A program made the position numbers and the translations under genes. From Vibrio sp. MEBiC08052 (GTDB taxonomy: Bacteria > Pseudomonadota > Gammaproteobacteria > Enterobacterales > Vibrionaceae), in the NCBI RefSeq assembly GCF_001506075.1, contig NZ_KQ947475.1:1818780-1882779 (forward strand): 64,000 bases of DNA, read 5' to 3'. Below the pieces are notes generated by a model. The model did no database searches, was not told where the DNA came from, and was given only the letters and a program-made list of their open reading frames with translations. The number at the start of each line of letters is the position of its first letter. Positions within the stretch are counted from its first letter, which is position 1. This document shows positions 9,556 to 17,885 of the stretch, piece after piece.

Positions 9556-10533
9556 TTACTGCGCAGATAAAGACAAACCGAGCGACTGTCTCAGATAAGC
9601 ACCGGCGCCTAATAATCCCGGTTCTTTATGGGTGATGACAAAGACCGGAATATTCTCCAGATAAGTATTGAACCGCCCCTTGTCTTCAAACGCAGTCCGG
9701 AATCCGGAATTGAGCAAGAAGTCCACGAAACGCGGCACGACGCCACCGGCAATATAAACGCCGCCGAAGGTTTCAAGATTCAAGGCCAGATTACCGGCAA
9801 AGCGTCCCATCAACACACAAAATAGCGACAGCGCTTGCTGACAGTCAGCTTGCGTACCAGCCAATGCTTGCTCCACCACATCTTTCGGGGTGTATTCTTC
9901 CGGTGTCCGTCCGTCGGCACGAACAATAGCATTGTAGAGATTGACAATGCCTTGTCCAGATAAACAGCGCTCCGCAGAAACCCGACCAAAATCTTTGCGT
10001 AGCTCGGCTAAAATCCGGTCTTCGTCCGCATTCCCCGGTGCCAGATCCACATGTCCCCCTTCACCGGGCAGACTCAGCCATTCATTGCCGACTTGAAGCA
10101 AATGCGCCACGCCCAGTCCGGTTCCGGCACCGTAAACCGCAATCGGCTTACCTGTGACTGCACTGCCCTGACCCACTTTGACCACATCGGATTCAGCTAA
10201 AACCGGAATCGCCATTGAGACTGCGGTAAAATCATTGATCACCTGAAATGTTTCAAGGCCGAGGTTATGTTGCAGGGTTTCGATTGAAAATTCCCAACTA
10301 TGATTGGTCATCGAAATCCAGTCACCTTGCACCGGACAGGCAATCGCAATACAGGCTTGTTGAATAGCGACTTCGGATGCCTCGATATAATGCTTAATCA
10401 CTGACTCAAGACTTGGATACTCGGCACAGGCATACGTCCTTGCGTGACTGACTTCCCCTGATGCCAGTTCACATAATGCCAGACGGGCATTTGTACCGCC
10501 AATATCGCCAATCAACGCAAATTGATAGGGCAT
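9556..10533 (-). CDS. glk: Glucokinase
   Basis: An ATP-dependent glucokinase that phosphorylates free cytoplasmic glucose, such as that freed from maltodextrins by the mal enzymes encoded further along. The ROK-unrelated bacterial Glk fold is shown by the phosphate-1 motif [13 protein letters not shown] at the N-terminus, the [11 protein letters not shown] adenosine/phosphate motif near residue 135, the [10 protein letters not shown] motif near 157 and a C-terminal [11 protein letters not shown]. An ATG 12 bases further upstream exists, but the one used here has GGAGG 5 bases before it and gives 325 residues (E. coli Glk has 321). Confidence 0.96.
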   Translation of the reverse strand: MPYQFALIGDIGGTNARLALCELASGEVSHARTYACAEYPSLESVIKHYIEASEVAIQQACIAIACPVQGDWISMTNHSWEFSIETLQHNLGLETFQVINDFTAVSMAIPVLAESDVVKVGQGSAVTGKPIAVYGAGTGLGVAHLLQVGNEWLSLPGEGGHVDLAPGNADEDRILAELRKDFGRVSAERCLSGQGIVNLYNAIVRADGRTPEEYTPKDVVEQALAGTQADCQQALSLFCVLMGRFAGNLALNLETFGGVYIAGGVVPRFVDFLLNSGFRTAFEDKGRFNTYLENIPVFVITHKEPGLLGAGAYLRQSLGLSLSAQ

Positions 10534-10559
10534 AAAATCCTCCATTAAAATTCAAATCC

Positions 10560-10592
10560 AAAAATCAAAAAATGTCGGCAAAGTGCCAACAT
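10560..10592 (-). terminator. Hairpin with T-run upstream of glk
   Basis: On the minus strand ATGTTGGCA and TGCCGACAT pair over 9 bp (one G-T) around a 3-base loop, followed by TTTTTTGATTTTT. It has the form of an intrinsic terminator but sits about 27 bases before the glk start and 240 bases after the VOC gene. It could end the VOC transcript, end a short RNA from 10593-10835, or attenuate glk. Confidence 0.6.
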
Positions 10593-10835
10593 TAAAAATA
10601 AAACGACACCAGTGGGTGACCGCCAGATGAGGTTGAGAACGCGTCCCTATTCTCTTACGTGACTATCACGATCGGCTACTTTCGCTGCCAGTTCGACCAA
10701 GCGCTTTGTGAGTCATCGCTTGGATTGTCAAATGCAGCATTCTATCGATTTCGCCCCGGCGAACCTGAGATATCCGTCAAAGCTAGGGATAAATTATCCG
10801 TCTCTGCGCATTTTTATGCGTACCGGACCATACAG
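10593..10835. other. Spacer between VOC gene and glk
   Basis: No gene is supported here. The plus-strand frame 10659-10901 overlaps the VOC gene antisense and lacks family character. Because a terminator-like hairpin closes this stretch on the minus strand, an untranslated RNA could lie here, but I see no further evidence for one. Confidence 0.3.
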
Positions 10836-11264
10836 CTACTGAATCACCAGACTGCCATCTTCATTGAAATCCCAGCAGTCGCCATAGGCAACTTCCCATA
10901 AATGACCATCGGGATCAGAAAAATAGCCACTATAACCGCCCCAGAAGGCATCTTTGGCAGGTTTTTCCAGCTTCGCACCGACACTGACCGCCAGTGCCAA
11001 GACTTCATCAACTTCCTCTTTTGAACGCGTATTGTGAGCCAATGTCACACCAGAGAAGCCTGAACAGTGAGCTGCGAACTCCGGTGAAACATCGTCTGCC
11101 AGTTCATCCAGCGGATAGAGCGCAAGACAGACACCGCCAGTCTTAAAGAAAATGATACCATCTGCCGGTTTTTGCGGTGAGGTAAAGCCGAGTGCAGAAT
11201 AAAAGTTATATGAAGTCTCTAAATTTTTCACACCGAGTGTGATAATACTAATCCTTGGTTCCAC
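10836..11264 (-). CDS. VOC (glyoxalase/bleomycin-resistance) family protein
   Basis: A 142-residue single-chain VOC-fold protein with the typical N-terminal beta-alpha-beta start (ISIITLGVKNLETSYNFY) and the late DPDGHLWEVAYG strand that carries the metal-ligand Glu. Members are metal-dependent lyases, dioxygenases or resistance proteins; the substrate cannot be read from sequence. The start is GTG at 11264, chosen because AAGGAG lies 6 bases upstream and the family N-terminus begins there. Confidence 0.85.
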   Translation of the reverse strand: MEPRISIITLGVKNLETSYNFYSALGFTSPQKPADGIIFFKTGGVCLALYPLDELADDVSPEFAAHCSGFSGVTLAHNTRSKEEVDEVLALAVSVGAKLEKPAKDAFWGGYSGYFSDPDGHLWEVAYGDCWDFNEDGSLVIQ

Positions 11265-11589
11265 CGAATGCTCCTTGATACATCAATTACTTCATATATC
11301 ACGCAACCATGTGTCAGCAATCAATCCTTGGCTCGACATGGTGGTGAGATAATAAGACCGTCTCTATTTTAGCCTAGCAAATCTACGAAAAAACATCGTG
11401 AAAGTACAAATAATTAGCCGTGTTCTCAAAAAATTCACAACACGGCCTGATAACAATGAAATTTAATCCATATGATTATCAAAAGAATTTAATTTTTAAA
11501 CCACAATATTACAGCAACATGATCGCAATAATTTTTTGACCACAAGAACTCATCCATCGATGCATAGCATCCCATCGACAACATTTGAC
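11265..11589. other. Spacer between VOC gene and GntR regulator
   Basis: No gene is seen. It contains a perfect 8-bp inverted repeat, GCCGTGTT at 11417-11424 with AACACGGC at 11439-11446, around an A-rich loop. On the minus strand this lies about 145 bases after the regulator stop and may be a terminator without a strong T-run. Confidence 0.45.
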
Positions 11590-12300
11590 TCACTCATTTT
11601 CAGTATGGCTATCGATGGTGATCATCACCGCATCCGGACGCCAGTATTCAAACTCACAATCGATGATTGCGCCGTCTTGTTTATAATTGACGCGACAAAT
11701 TTTCAGCACTTGCTGCCCGGCAGCGATGTTGAGCGCTTTCGCGACGGCCGGCGTTGCAGCGGTGGCAATCACATCAAAACGGGAACGGCTGGTGACATAA
11801 CCATATTTGTGCAGGTACAGTCCGGTCAGTGACTGGGTAAGATTTTCTTCAAGAATACCGGGGAACCAATGGGCAATCAGGCAGTTTTCCACATACAGCA
11901 CGACGCGCCCGTCAATAAAACGCAGCCGTTGAATAATATGCAGTGGCGTCATCTCATTGCGTGCCAGCAACTTGGCTTCATCACTAGTCGCCATGCGGCT
12001 TTGCACCGCAATCAACCGTGTTTCAGCAATGCGGTGCTGATCACGGATCATCTGATGAAAGTGACTGCGGGACAGCGGGTTATAATGAACGCGTGGTGGT
12101 GAAACAAACCAGCCCCGGCGCTCTTCGCGATAAATTAAGCCTTCCGTTTCCAGAGACGCCAGTGAATCTTTGACGGTAATCCGCGTGGTCGAAAACAGCG
12201 TACATAACTCCCGTTCTGAGGGTAATTTTTGTCGGGCACTCATCGTCCCGCCGAGAATTTGTTCCCGAATGACATCTTTAATTTTCGTTAACTGCGTCAT
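11590..12300 (-). CDS. GntR-family regulator with UTRA domain (PhnF/PhnR-like)
   Basis: A 236-residue repressor-type protein: N-terminal winged helix-turn-helix (about residues 5-70, with the motif KLPSERELCTLFSTTRITV) and C-terminal UTRA ligand domain (about 90-232). It is divergent from the 12490-17817 transport operon. Near-palindromic sites with the shape TGRACTAGYYCA flank the shared region. It probably controls that operon in response to an imported organophosphorus compound or its product. The closest analogy I know is PhnR of the Salmonella 2-aminoethylphosphonate transporter locus; the ligand here is inferred only. Confidence 0.88.
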   Translation of the reverse strand: MTQLTKIKDVIREQILGGTMSARQKLPSERELCTLFSTTRITVKDSLASLETEGLIYREERRGWFVSPPRVHYNPLSRSHFHQMIRDQHRIAETRLIAVQSRMATSDEAKLLARNEMTPLHIIQRLRFIDGRVVLYVENCLIAHWFPGILEENLTQSLTGLYLHKYGYVTSRSRFDVIATAATPAVAKALNIAAGQQVLKICRVNYKQDGAIIDCEFEYWRPDAVMITIDSHTENE

Positions 12301-12313
12301 CTATCTGTTTACC

Positions 12314-12325
12314 TGAACTAGCCCA
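12314..12325. promoter_or_regulatory. Putative GntR operator, proximal to regulator
   Basis: TGAACTAGCCCA, 14 bases upstream of the regulator start. It matches the second site at 12466-12477 in 11 of 12 positions and is an imperfect inverted repeat around CTAG. Its position fits autoregulation. Confidence 0.5.
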
Positions 12326-12465
12326 ACATTGACCCCATTCAATGTAAGAGCTCGCCCGAAACCAAACAAGCAGACCCCGGCAATCTTCATCAATCTGTCA
12401 TAAATAATTTAGAAAACAGCCAAGGAATCGTCACATTTGCTCAATAGGATGAAATATAAGCAAAC

Positions 12466-12477
12466 TGAACTAGTCCA
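12466..12477. promoter_or_regulatory. Putative GntR operator, proximal to transport operon
   Basis: TGAACTAGTCCA, a near-perfect inverted repeat (TGRACT/AGTYCA) placed immediately before the AAGGA ribosome binding site of the binding-protein gene. UTRA regulators of the PhnF type bind short inverted repeats of this kind. The spacing would let the bound protein block transcription or translation initiation. Confidence 0.55.
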
Positions 12478-12489
12478 AAGGATGGCTTT

Positions 12490-13560
12490 ATGAAATTACG
12501 TCGTACCCCCCGAATGATAATGGCAACCACATCGTTGCTCTCCCTTACACTGGCATTTCACGCAACGGCGAAAACCCAGTCGCTTGATGAGCTGGTGAAA
12601 GCCGCCAAAGCGGAAGGGCAAGTCTACAGTGTCGGTATGCCCGATAGCTGGGCCAACTGGAAAGATACCTGGCGCGATCTGAATAGCAAATATCACCTGC
12701 AACATCAGGATACCGATATGAGTTCCGCGCAAGAAGTTGCCAAATTTGCAGCGGAAAAACACAATGCTACCGCCGATATCGGTGATGTTGGCTTCGCTTT
12801 CGGCCGTGTTGCGGTGCAAAAAGGTGTTGCTCAGCCTTACAAACCTTCGACCTGGAACGAAATTCCTGACTGGGCCAAAGATAAAGATGGTTACTGGGCG
12901 CTTGCCTATACCGGCACCATCGCCTTTATGTCGAACAACAATCTGGTCAAAAACCCACCCAAGACATGGGCTGACCTGCTCACTGGCAACTATAAAGTCA
13001 CCATCGGTGATGTCGGTGTCGCCTCGCAAGCCAACAATGCGGTGTTAGCTGCTGCATTTGCCAACGGTGGTAATGAGTCGAACTTAAAGCCTGCGCTGAA
13101 ATTCTTCGCCAAACTGGCCGAGCAAGGCCGTCTGTCTTTTACCGCGCCGAGTCTGGCAAATCTGGAAAAAGGCGAAGTGGAAGTCGCGGTACTGTGGGAT
13201 TTCAACGCACTCAACTATCGCGATAAAATTGACCGCTCTCGCTTCACGGTCAGTATTCCTCAGGACGGTTCAGTCATTTCCGGCTATACCACCATCATCA
13301 ATAAATACGCGAAACATCCGAACGCGGCAAAACTGGCTCGTGAATATATCTTCAGTGATCAAGGGCAAATCAATCTTGCCAACGGTTATGCCCGCCCGAT
13401 CCGCACCAATATTGCGCTGCCGGCAGAGACCAAGGCCAAATTGCTTGATAACCAACAGTACAAAAACGTGCATCCGATTCAAAACTTCGATGCATGGGAA
13501 AAATCCGCCCGCCGTCTGCCACGTCAATGGCAGGAAAATGTCCTCATCCACCAGCAGTAA
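12490..13560 (+). CDS. ABC transporter periplasmic binding protein (2-AEP/iron-type family)
   Basis: A 356-residue exported binding protein with a signal peptide of about 27 residues (cleavage after the ATA region before KTQSLDEL), then a two-lobed family-1-type extracellular solute-binding fold. Its ATG is preceded by AAGGA. Proteins of this group bind ferric iron, polyamines, thiamine or phosphonates. The two phosphatase-fold enzymes and the PhnF-like regulator in the same operon argue for an organophosphorus ligand rather than iron. First gene of the operon. Confidence 0.85.
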   Translation: MKLRRTPRMIMATTSLLSLTLAFHATAKTQSLDELVKAAKAEGQVYSVGMPDSWANWKDTWRDLNSKYHLQHQDTDMSSAQEVAKFAAEKHNATADIGDVGFAFGRVAVQKGVAQPYKPSTWNEIPDWAKDKDGYWALAYTGTIAFMSNNNLVKNPPKTWADLLTGNYKVTIGDVGVASQANNAVLAAAFANGGNESNLKPALKFFAKLAEQGRLSFTAPSLANLEKGEVEVAVLWDFNALNYRDKIDRSRFTVSIPQDGSVISGYTTIINKYAKHPNAAKLAREYIFSDQGQINLANGYARPIRTNIALPAETKAKLLDNQQYKNVHPIQNFDAWEKSARRLPRQWQENVLIHQQ

Positions 13561-13569
13561 GGCAACCCG

Positions 13570-14373
13570 ATGAACAATAAAGTTATCCTTGTTGTTCTGG
13601 ATGGCCTCAACCTTTCAGTAGCCCGGCAGTGTCTGGGCTACCTGAATGGTCTGATCGCCTCGCAGCAAGCCACCTTATATCCGCTCACCTGTGAACTGCC
13701 CTCATTGTCCCGGCCGCTTTATGAATGTTTGCTAACGGGCGTCCCGCCGGTCGCAAGCGGCATCGTGCACAATCAGATCAACCGCCGTTCCCATCATGAG
13801 TCGGTGTTTAGTCTGGCAAGTCAGCAAGGTAAGAAAACGGCCGCTGCGGCCTATCATTGGTTTAGCGAACTGTATAACCGTTCTCCTTATCATCCGGTCG
13901 AAGATCGTTTTACCAACGACCCGACCCTGAATATTCAGCACGGCATTTTTTATCACTGGGATCACTACCCCGACGAAGCGCTGTTTCTCGATGCGGAATA
14001 CCTGCGCCGTCACTATGACCCGGATTTTCTGTTGATTCATCCGATGAACATTGATGATGCCGGTCATCAGGCGGGTCTCGATTCCGCCCATTATCGTAAT
14101 ACCGCCCGCAAAGCCGACATGATTTTATCGGACCACTTGCCACGATGGATGGCAGCGGGATATCAGATTTTGATCACCAGTGACCACGGCATGAACAATG
14201 ACCGCTCGCACGGTGGCACCCTGACGGAAGAACGCGAAGTCCCGCTGTTGGTGATCGGTGACCATTTTAGCCACCAACCGACTCAAATCGCCCAGACCGA
14301 TATTTGTGGTGTGATTTGTGAATTACTGGGACTGACCCACCAAAAATCCATCGCGGGAGGTATGCTCCGATGA
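13570..14373 (+). CDS. Alkaline-phosphatase-superfamily phosphodiesterase/hydrolase
   Basis: A 267-residue enzyme of the type I phosphodiesterase/nucleotide pyrophosphatase group. It shows the metal-binding VVLDGLN start, the nucleophile region LPSLSRPLYECLLTG (about residues 45-60), the NIDDAGHQAG ligands near 157 and the SDHGMNNDRSHGG metal motif near 205-217. There is no signal peptide, so it should act in the cytoplasm on the imported substrate. It sits 9 bases after the binding-protein gene and overlaps the permease by 4. The substrate is probably a phosphodiester or phosphonate, which is inference. Confidence 0.86.
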   Translation: MNNKVILVVLDGLNLSVARQCLGYLNGLIASQQATLYPLTCELPSLSRPLYECLLTGVPPVASGIVHNQINRRSHHESVFSLASQQGKKTAAAAYHWFSELYNRSPYHPVEDRFTNDPTLNIQHGIFYHWDHYPDEALFLDAEYLRRHYDPDFLLIHPMNIDDAGHQAGLDSAHYRNTARKADMILSDHLPRWMAAGYQILITSDHGMNNDRSHGGTLTEEREVPLLVIGDHFSHQPTQIAQTDICGVICELLGLTHQKSIAGGMLR

Positions 14374-15335
14374 ATCCCCAAGCAAATGTCATCCGTGCGG
14401 CCAAACCTCGTAACAAAGACACCCTATTGATGCGACTGAAAAAATGGCAACCGCTGTTGTGGCTGATACCATTTGCCGTGGTTTTTTATCTTTTCCAGCT
14501 CTCTCCGATGGTGTGGGTCGTGACCAACAGTTTCAGCGACGGTAGCCAACCATCACTGGACAACTACCGGGAAATTCTTGACTCGACTTTTATTCAGCAA
14601 GCCTTCAGCCACAGTTTATGGCTGGCATTATGGTCGAGTCTGATCGGCCTGCTCATCGCTGCCCTGTTCGTCTCATCGCTGCGTCATCTCAACAACCGTA
14701 TCCGCGATGCCGTGATTGCATTCACCAATATGAGCAGTAACTTTGTCGGTGTGCCGCTCGCGTTTGCTTTTATCATTATTCTCGGCACCAATGGCGCGCT
14801 GACGCTGATTCTGCGCCAGCTCGGGATTCTCGATGAATTCAATCTCTACGGTCGCTGGGGACTACTGGCCATTTATACCTACTTTCAAATCCCACTGGGC
14901 GCTCTTTTACTTTATCCGGCATTCGATGCCCTGAAAAAAGACTGGCAGGAAGCGGCAGCACTGCTCGGTGCCAACACGCGTCAATACTGGTTGAGAATCG
15001 CCCTGCCCGTACTGGCTCCGGCGCTGTTCGGGACGTTCATTATCTTATTTGCCAATGCTATCGGGGCCTATGCCAGTGCGTATGCCCTCACCCTCGGCAA
15101 CTACAACCTGATCACCATTCGCATTGCCAGTCTGGTTTCCGGAGATCTGTTTCTCGAACCAAATCTCGCCGCGGCCATCTCCGTGTTACTGATCGCGATT
15201 CTGGCGTTGGTCACCATCGTCAATCAATGGCTGATTGCGCAAAGTGACCATACCAACCCAGCCAAACACCGCCCGGCCAAACATCGTCTGATAAAAAGGA
15301 ACAACCATGCAAAGCACCAGTCAGACCTATCATAA
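14370..15335 (+). CDS. ABC transporter permease (first)
   Basis: A 321-residue inner-membrane subunit with six predicted helices and the EAA loop (EAAALLGANTRQYWLRIALP near residue 190) that contacts the ATPase. Its C-terminal tail is rich in Lys and His (about residues 300-321), unusual but cytoplasmic. It starts inside the previous gene (ATGA overlap) and overlaps the next permease by 29 bases, so the subunits are probably made in a coupled way. Confidence 0.9.
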   Translation: MNPQANVIRAAKPRNKDTLLMRLKKWQPLLWLIPFAVVFYLFQLSPMVWVVTNSFSDGSQPSLDNYREILDSTFIQQAFSHSLWLALWSSLIGLLIAALFVSSLRHLNNRIRDAVIAFTNMSSNFVGVPLAFAFIIILGTNGALTLILRQLGILDEFNLYGRWGLLAIYTYFQIPLGALLLYPAFDALKKDWQEAAALLGANTRQYWLRIALPVLAPALFGTFIILFANAIGAYASAYALTLGNYNLITIRIASLVSGDLFLEPNLAAAISVLLIAILALVTIVNQWLIAQSDHTNPAKHRPAKHRLIKRNNHAKHQSDLS

Positions 15336-16095
15336 AACTGTCGTGTACGGGATTATCCTGATTTTGCTGATCCCCATCGCAGCCACATTTGCCTATGCGC
15401 TCTCCGCCCGCTGGGGAGCCTCGATCCTCCCCGAAGGGTTTACCCTGCATTGGTATGTCCAGTTACTCAGCGACCCACGCTTTCTGGCGGCATTCGGCCG
15501 GTCATTATTTGTCTGTCTCGCGGCACTGCTGCTGGCAACCGTGCTGATTCTGCCGATGATGTTCGTGATTTTTTATTACTATCCGAAGCTGGATAAAGTG
15601 ATGAACATTCTGATCCTGTTACCGTTTGCCGTGCCGCCGGTGGTCTCTTCCGTCGGGCTGCTCCAGCTCTATGCCGATAGTCAGGTTGCGCTGGTCGGCA
15701 CACCGTGGATTCTGATTGGCACCAATTTCACCATTGCGCTGCCATTTATGTACCGCGCCATTGCCAACAATATGATGGCGATTCATCTGCGTGATTTGAT
15801 TGATGCCGCTCACCTGCTCGGTGCCAGCACCACCAAAGCATTTTGGTTCATCATCTTACCCAATTTGAAAAAAGGCCTGATGGCGTCACTGTTTCTCTCT
15901 TTTTCATTTCTGCTCGGTGAATTTGTATTTGCCAACATTCTGGTCGGCACCCGTTATGAAACGTTACAGGTGTATTTGTACAACATGCGTCAGACCAGTG
16001 GTCACTTCACCTCAGCACTGGTGATGACCTATTTCTTGTTTATTTTTATCTGTACTTGGCTTGCCAGCCGCTTCAACCGGGGAGTTCAACTATGA
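15307..16095 (+). CDS. ABC transporter permease (second)
   Basis: A 262-residue permease with six helices and the EAA-type loop DAAHLLGASTTKAFWFIILP (about residues 160-180). It pairs with the preceding permease to form the membrane channel. The ATG has AAGGA 7 bases upstream, located inside the end of the previous gene. Its stop overlaps the ATPase start by 4 bases. Confidence 0.9.
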   Translation: MQSTSQTYHKTVVYGIILILLIPIAATFAYALSARWGASILPEGFTLHWYVQLLSDPRFLAAFGRSLFVCLAALLLATVLILPMMFVIFYYYPKLDKVMNILILLPFAVPPVVSSVGLLQLYADSQVALVGTPWILIGTNFTIALPFMYRAIANNMMAIHLRDLIDAAHLLGASTTKAFWFIILPNLKKGLMASLFLSFSFLLGEFVFANILVGTRYETLQVYLYNMRQTSGHFTSALVMTYFLFIFICTWLASRFNRGVQL

Positions 16096-17111
16096 GTTAT
16101 GTCCACATCAATCAGCTCGCCAAAGCATTCGGTGAGCACACCGTTTTCAAAGAGATCGATTTCACCATCGAACAAGGGGAATTCATTACCCTACTCGGCC
16201 CCAGCGGTTGCGGAAAATCCACACTGCTGCGTTGTATTGCCGGGCTTGATGCTATTGACAACGGTAAAATCTGGGTTGATGACAACGAGATCTCCCGTCA
16301 GGCACCACAGCAACGGGAAATCGGCATGGTGTTTCAGTCTTATGCACTGTTTCCCAATATGACGGTGGCGGGTAACATTGGCTTTGGCCTGAAAATGAAA
16401 GGCGTCGATAAATCTACCATTGCGCGCGAGACACAGCGCTTTGTCGAACTTGTTGAATTAACCGGAAAAGAAAAGCATTACCCCCATGAACTATCCGGCG
16501 GACAGCGGCAACGGGTCGCTTTAGCCCGAGCACTGATCGTCCGGCCCCGTATTCTGCTGTTGGATGAACCGCTCTCTGCCCTCGATGCCAAAATCAGAAA
16601 AGTGCTGCGCCAGCAAATTCGCGCGATTCAGAAAGAACTCAACCTGACGACGATTTTTGTCACCCACGATCAGGAAGAAGCCATGCAACTCTCTGACCGA
16701 ATCTTTCTGATGAATCAGGGTGAGATTGTGCAGCAAGGCAGCCCGGAACAGATTTACACCCAACCGGCCAATACTTTTGTGGCGCAATTTATGGGGCATT
16801 ACAATCTGCTCGACGCCCGGACAGCCAACACTTGGTTCGGGATCGAGAGCACCGGTCAGGTCGCGATTCGTCCCGAGTCCATCTATGTCAAAGAGCCGGG
16901 TCGTCAGTATGAGGCACACATTTCAGCGCCGCGGGCGGCAACCGTCGTCAGTCATCAGTTATTGGGTAACGTGATCCGCTATACTGCCGCAATCGACAAT
17001 CAGCATCTGACCGTTGATCTGCTCAACCGCTCTTCAGAACGATTATTTCCGGCTGGACATCCGCTGGAACTTTTATTTAACTTAAACGAAATTCAACCGG
17101 TGAGAGATTAA
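16092..17111 (+). CDS. ABC transporter ATP-binding protein
   Basis: A 339-residue ATPase energising the importer. It has Walker [10 protein letters not shown] (about residue 36), signature [15 protein letters not shown] (about 135), Walker B ILLLDEPLSALD, the H-loop VTHDQEEA, and a C-terminal TOBE-type regulatory extension (about 240-339). A longer frame starts at 16056, but the ATG used here has GGAG 7 bases upstream and the family N-terminus (SYVHINQLAKAF) begins there. Confidence 0.93.
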   Translation: MSYVHINQLAKAFGEHTVFKEIDFTIEQGEFITLLGPSGCGKSTLLRCIAGLDAIDNGKIWVDDNEISRQAPQQREIGMVFQSYALFPNMTVAGNIGFGLKMKGVDKSTIARETQRFVELVELTGKEKHYPHELSGGQRQRVALARALIVRPRILLLDEPLSALDAKIRKVLRQQIRAIQKELNLTTIFVTHDQEEAMQLSDRIFLMNQGEIVQQGSPEQIYTQPANTFVAQFMGHYNLLDARTANTWFGIESTGQVAIRPESIYVKEPGRQYEAHISAPRAATVVSHQLLGNVIRYTAAIDNQHLTVDLLNRSSERLFPAGHPLELLFNLNEIQPVRD

Positions 17112-17112
17112 G

Positions 17113-17817
17113 ATGGCCAACCCTTTATATGTGTTCGACATGGATGACACCCTGATTGACGGCGACAGTGCCATGATCTGGAATGCGTTTTTAGTCGAGC
17201 AAGGTATCGTCACCGACCCTGACTTTCTGGCGCGGGATCGCGAGATGATGGCTTTATATGCCACCGGCAAGATGGATATGGCGACCTATCTGAATTTTAC
17301 TCTCGCTCCACTCACCAAGTTGCCCCAAACCACCGTCGATGCGCTGGCCGAAACCTGCGTGACAACCCAAATTCTGCCGCGACTGTTCAGTGAAGCGCAG
17401 CAACTGATCAGCGAACTCACCACTCAACAAATTCCGATGCTCGTCATCTCTGCCACGGTCAGTTTTATCGTCCGCCCGCTGGCGCAAAAAATCGGTATCC
17501 CCGATGCGTTAGGCATTGATCTGGTCACCGCCGATCAGCGTTATACCGCCGAGATTGACGGTATTGCCAGCTATCGGGAAGGCAAAGTCCGCCGGCTGGA
17601 CGACTGGCTCGCGAGTCAATCGCAATCTTTCTCTGCCGTGCATTTCTATACCGATTCCATCAACGACTTACCGCTGTGCCGGCACGCCGATTATGTCTAT
17701 CTGATCAACCCGGCCCCGGCGCTTGCGCAACAGGCCGAAGGTAAACCAAACTGGACCATTTATCACTGGGGCCAAACCTCGTCGGCAACACCCGGCGCAC
17801 CGACAGCATCCGCCTGA
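17113..17817 (+). CDS. HAD-superfamily phosphatase, IB type
   Basis: A 234-residue cytoplasmic phosphatase with all HAD motifs: FDMDDTLIDGD (motif I, nucleophile Asp), VISATVS (motif II), the Lys in EGKVRRLDD (motif III) and YTDSINDLPL (motif IV). It begins one base after the ATPase stop, so it belongs to the same operon. A plausible job is to remove phosphate from the product made by the alkaline-phosphatase-fold enzyme or from a phosphorylated import. The natural substrate is unknown. Confidence 0.88.
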   Translation: MANPLYVFDMDDTLIDGDSAMIWNAFLVEQGIVTDPDFLARDREMMALYATGKMDMATYLNFTLAPLTKLPQTTVDALAETCVTTQILPRLFSEAQQLISELTTQQIPMLVISATVSFIVRPLAQKIGIPDALGIDLVTADQRYTAEIDGIASYREGKVRRLDDWLASQSQSFSAVHFYTDSINDLPLCRHADYVYLINPAPALAQQAEGKPNWTIYHWGQTSSATPGAPTASA

Positions 17818-17885
17818 GCTGGCGCTTCAAGCGCGAATCCGCTACATTGTCAGCCATTGATGACAGACATAACGCAGACGATTTA

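Noticed and set aside
10659..10901. Plus-strand 80-aa frame
   Set aside because: Overlaps the VOC gene antisense, with no ribosome binding site and no recognisable domain.
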